DNA from: JANMEB01 sp041745295
Lineage (GTDB): Bacteria > Planctomycetota > Planctomycetia > Pirellulales > Pirellulaceae
Assembly (NCBI GenBank): GCA_041745295.1
Contig: JBGTJE010000060.1
Span: 124,001-188,000, forward strand
Reading direction: 5' to 3'
Length of the DNA: 64,000 nt
This document shows, in pieces, positions 62,245-64,000 of the stretch. How positions within the stretch are numbered: position 1 is the stretch's first letter; every line of letters begins with the position of its first letter. The notes under the pieces are model-generated. The model had not been told where the DNA came from, did no database searches, and was given only the letters and a program-made list of their open reading frames with translations. Position numbers and translations under genes: made by a program.

Positions 62245-62904
62245 TTACTCTTTTCGAAGTTCATTCACAACGGTAAAGGCAAGCTGTTCGAGCTTGGTCG
62301 CGAGATCTACGCTAACTACGCCGACCACATTCGGCAACGTCAGGGTGACGGGCGCGAAGTTTAAAATTCCACTGACGCCCGCGCTGACCATTCGGTCGGC
62401 AACTGCTTGGGCCGCTTCGGCCGGAACGGCGAGAATCGCCAGTAATATTTTGCTGCGGCGGATGTCCGCTTCGAAGGCCTCCATGGGCCGCACGCTGATC
62501 TGGCGAAAACGGCGCCCCACGGTCTGTGGATTCGCGTCAAACGCAAGTTCGATTGAAAAACCTTGCGTCTGAAACCCTTGATAACCCAAGAGGGCTTGCC
62601 CGAGATTGCCGCAACCGACGAGGGCGACCGACCAAATCTGATCGGTACCCAAAATCTTGCGGATTTCCGCGACGAGTTGATCGCATCGGTAGCCGATCCC
62701 CGGGTAACCAAACTGGCCAAAATATGCCAAGTCCTTCCGGACCTGGGCATCTGACAATCCGAGTCGCTTCCCAAGCTTGTGGGAGCTAATGGTCTTTTGG
62801 CCTTCGCGAACCAGTATCTGAATTTCGCGCAGATACAGGCTAAGCCGTTCCACAACCGATTTTGGAATGCTCTCCAACGTTTCCGAAGGTTTCGATTGGC
62901 TCAC
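62245..62904 (-). CDS. rex: Redox-sensing transcriptional repressor Rex
   Basis: A 219-residue Rex: it senses NADH/NAD+ and represses fermentation or respiration genes when NADH is low. The N-terminal winged helix has LGLSDAQVRKDLAYFGQFGY (about residues 48-67). The GIGYRCDQL hinge and the Rossmann motif SVALVGCGNLGQALLGY (about 95) follow, and LNFAPVTLTLP is conserved. GTG 62904 with GAAAGG five bases upstream. Targets are not visible nearby; tRNA-Gln is 14 bases from its stop. Confidence 0.97.
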   Translation of the reverse strand: MSQSKPSETLESIPKSVVERLSLYLREIQILVREGQKTISSHKLGKRLGLSDAQVRKDLAYFGQFGYPGIGYRCDQLVAEIRKILGTDQIWSVALVGCGNLGQALLGYQGFQTQGFSIELAFDANPQTVGRRFRQISVRPMEAFEADIRRSKILLAILAVPAEAAQAVADRMVSAGVSGILNFAPVTLTLPNVVGVVSVDLATKLEQLAFTVVNELRKE

Positions 62905-63484
62905 AATAACCTTTCGATCGATTACGCCGGTCCTGCTCTTGGTCGGACCTCACACCATACTAAAGCACGACTGTCCCCAATCGCGAGTTCGATCGGACTG
63001 ACCCCGTTAATCCCATTAAGCCATGCAACGGTCGTTGGCGACACGATTTGTTGTTGTCACCAGGCTTGCAGAAACGGCCCACCAGGAAAACAGCCATTTT
63101 TTTATCCATTTTACCTGGCCGAACTTAAATACGGGCTATTTTTACACGAAACCGAAATCCGTTCTTACTTAGGGAGCAGAGGCCGGTTCACCGCGAAATT
63201 CGGAAAGATGGTCATTACCTTCCCATCTTTTGGAGAAAAATTAAGCGACGCATGTTTCCTAATTAAACACGCCTCGCTAATCAGCCGATTTTCACGACAG
63301 CAGGAGGGTAGAAGCAGACAAGGACGGTTTGCCGTTCCTCTATGTCCGCCGAGTGATCCGGATGCCTGTGGGCTCCAATCCCGGTGGTGTAGGTCCATTC
63401 AATGGTCAGGCATGGCGAGCGGTTCGCCAGACCAGATGCCGCCTCCAAGGTTAGAAACGTCAGATTTAGTTTGGGAGATTCAAA
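62905..63484. other. Divergent intergenic region, rex / YTV-repeat gene
   Basis: 580 bases. Open frames here lack features of real genes. Promoters for rex (left) and the YTV protein (right) should be present; I could not fix them. AT-rich patches at 63090-63110 and 63230-63270. No repeats or RNA gene recognised. Confidence 0.5.
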
Positions 63485-64000
63485 ATGAAAGTGGTTCTGA
63501 ATGTGCTGGCAATGGCAGCCGTTGCCTTGTCGGTCAGCACGAGCTGGGCCCATTGTTGTGGCGGAGCAAGCTACAACAACTGCGTACAGCAGGCTGAAGC
63601 TGGTGCCGTTGCGCAAGGCGCCGCACCGGTGGCGACAACTGGGGATTGTGGCTGTGGAAGCTACACGGTGATGCGAAATCGGACGCGGGTCGTTTACGAG
63701 CGACAAGAAGTCACTCGATATCGCACCTGTTCCCGAATCGTCCACGAGCAAAAACAAGTGCCCGTGACGCGCACGGTCCGCGAGACCGTATGTGAAACAA
63801 AGACGTACACGGTACGTCGACCGGTTCGCGAAACGACTTACAAAACGGTGAGCTACACCGTGCGTAAGCCCATTCGCGAAACGACTTACAAGACGGTGTG
63901 CTACACTGTGCGAAAGCCCATTCGCGAAACGACTTACAAAACGGTGAACTACACCGTGCGTAAGCCCGTTCGCGAAATGCAAACCCGCACGGTGACGTAC
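63485..64000 (+). CDS. YTV-repeat secreted protein (partial, runs off the window)
   Basis: The first 172 residues of a longer gene with no stop before the end. A Sec signal peptide (MKVVLNVLAMAAVALSVSTSWA) is followed by a short Cys/Gly-rich segment (HCCGGASYNNC, DCGCGSYTV). Then come near-identical tandem 16-residue units such as RETTYKTVSYTVRKPI, at 48-bp spacing from about 63820. These are the 'YTV' repeats of secreted or cell-wall-associated proteins known from Rhodopirellula and relatives; cysteines recur in single units (KTVCYTV). ATG 63485 has GGGAG seven bases upstream. Confidence 0.9.
   Translation, partial: MKVVLNVLAMAAVALSVSTSWAHCCGGASYNNCVQQAEAGAVAQGAAPVATTGDCGCGSYTVMRNRTRVVYERQEVTRYRTCSRIVHEQKQVPVTRTVRETVCETKTYTVRRPVRETTYKTVSYTVRKPIRETTYKTVCYTVRKPIRETTYKTVNYTVRKPVREMQTRTVTY

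Noticed and set aside
62779..63597. Long open frame between rex and the YTV gene
   Set aside because: It crosses the 5' end of rex and the YTV signal peptide in another frame, with no protein features.
63800..64000. CRISPR-like array in the 48-bp tandem repeats
   Set aside because: The repeats are in-frame codons of the YTV protein with no spacers.

Overview
The window looks like a chromosomal segment of a planctomycete, probably of the Pirellulales/Rhodopirellula type. The pointers are a subtilase with an N-terminal LEPR-type motif (FEPLEDRSML), a YTV-repeat secreted protein, several zinc-ribbon membrane proteins, a DUF1573 protein, moderate GC and many dispersed palindromic intergenic repeats. 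Functions are inferred from motifs and family knowledge; no database search was run.

Layout. 0-6.3 kb: GlsB-like membrane protein, FtsK translocase with an acidic tail, HEAT-repeat secreted protein, isoaspartyl peptidase. 6.4-22 kb: a 1034-residue aminotransferase/GNAT/degenerate-aminotransferase fusion, a DUF937 protein, a YtrA-type GntR regulator with ABC transporter and operator, a cyclase-fold protein, NAD synthetase, a zinc-ribbon membrane protein, a Gfo/Idh/MocA oxidoreductase and an outer-membrane-barrel candidate. 22-33.6 kb, nearly all on the minus strand: thiolase, both CoA-transferase subunits, lysine 2,3-aminomutase, a class III aminotransferase and a C45-type hydrolase, interspersed with a subtilase and small genes. 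Together these fit lysine breakdown through beta-lysine, like the Bacillus yodTSRQP-kamA operon. 33.7-45.8 kb: arginine decarboxylase, transaldolase, an exopolysaccharide-control trio (chain-length protein, ExeA-type ATPase, CpsD-like protein that has lost its P-loop), MaoC hydratase, tRNA-Pro, ParB/ParA with two parS sites, and a DUF1015 protein.

45.89-50.86 kb is a 4.97-kb mobile element. It has 28-bp perfect terminal inverted repeats and has split a 26-bp palindromic repeat; an intact copy of that palindrome lies next to it. It carries a winged-helix protein, an SF2 helicase overlapping a second gene, a tRNA-like gene with a 9/3 acceptor/T-stem arrangement and UAU anticodon, a ribbon-helix-helix regulator divergent from an IS1-like transposase over paired operators, and a small protein. 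I regard it as the most novel part of the window.

50.9-64 kb: S-adenosylhomocysteinase, glycosyltransferase, a nucleotidyltransferase cassette, a secreted protein, an RmlD-like protein with altered catalytic residues, an M50 protease, two methyltransferases, a zinc-ribbon/LRR protein, a DUF1573 protein, tRNA-Gln, Rex, and the start of a YTV-repeat protein that runs off the end.
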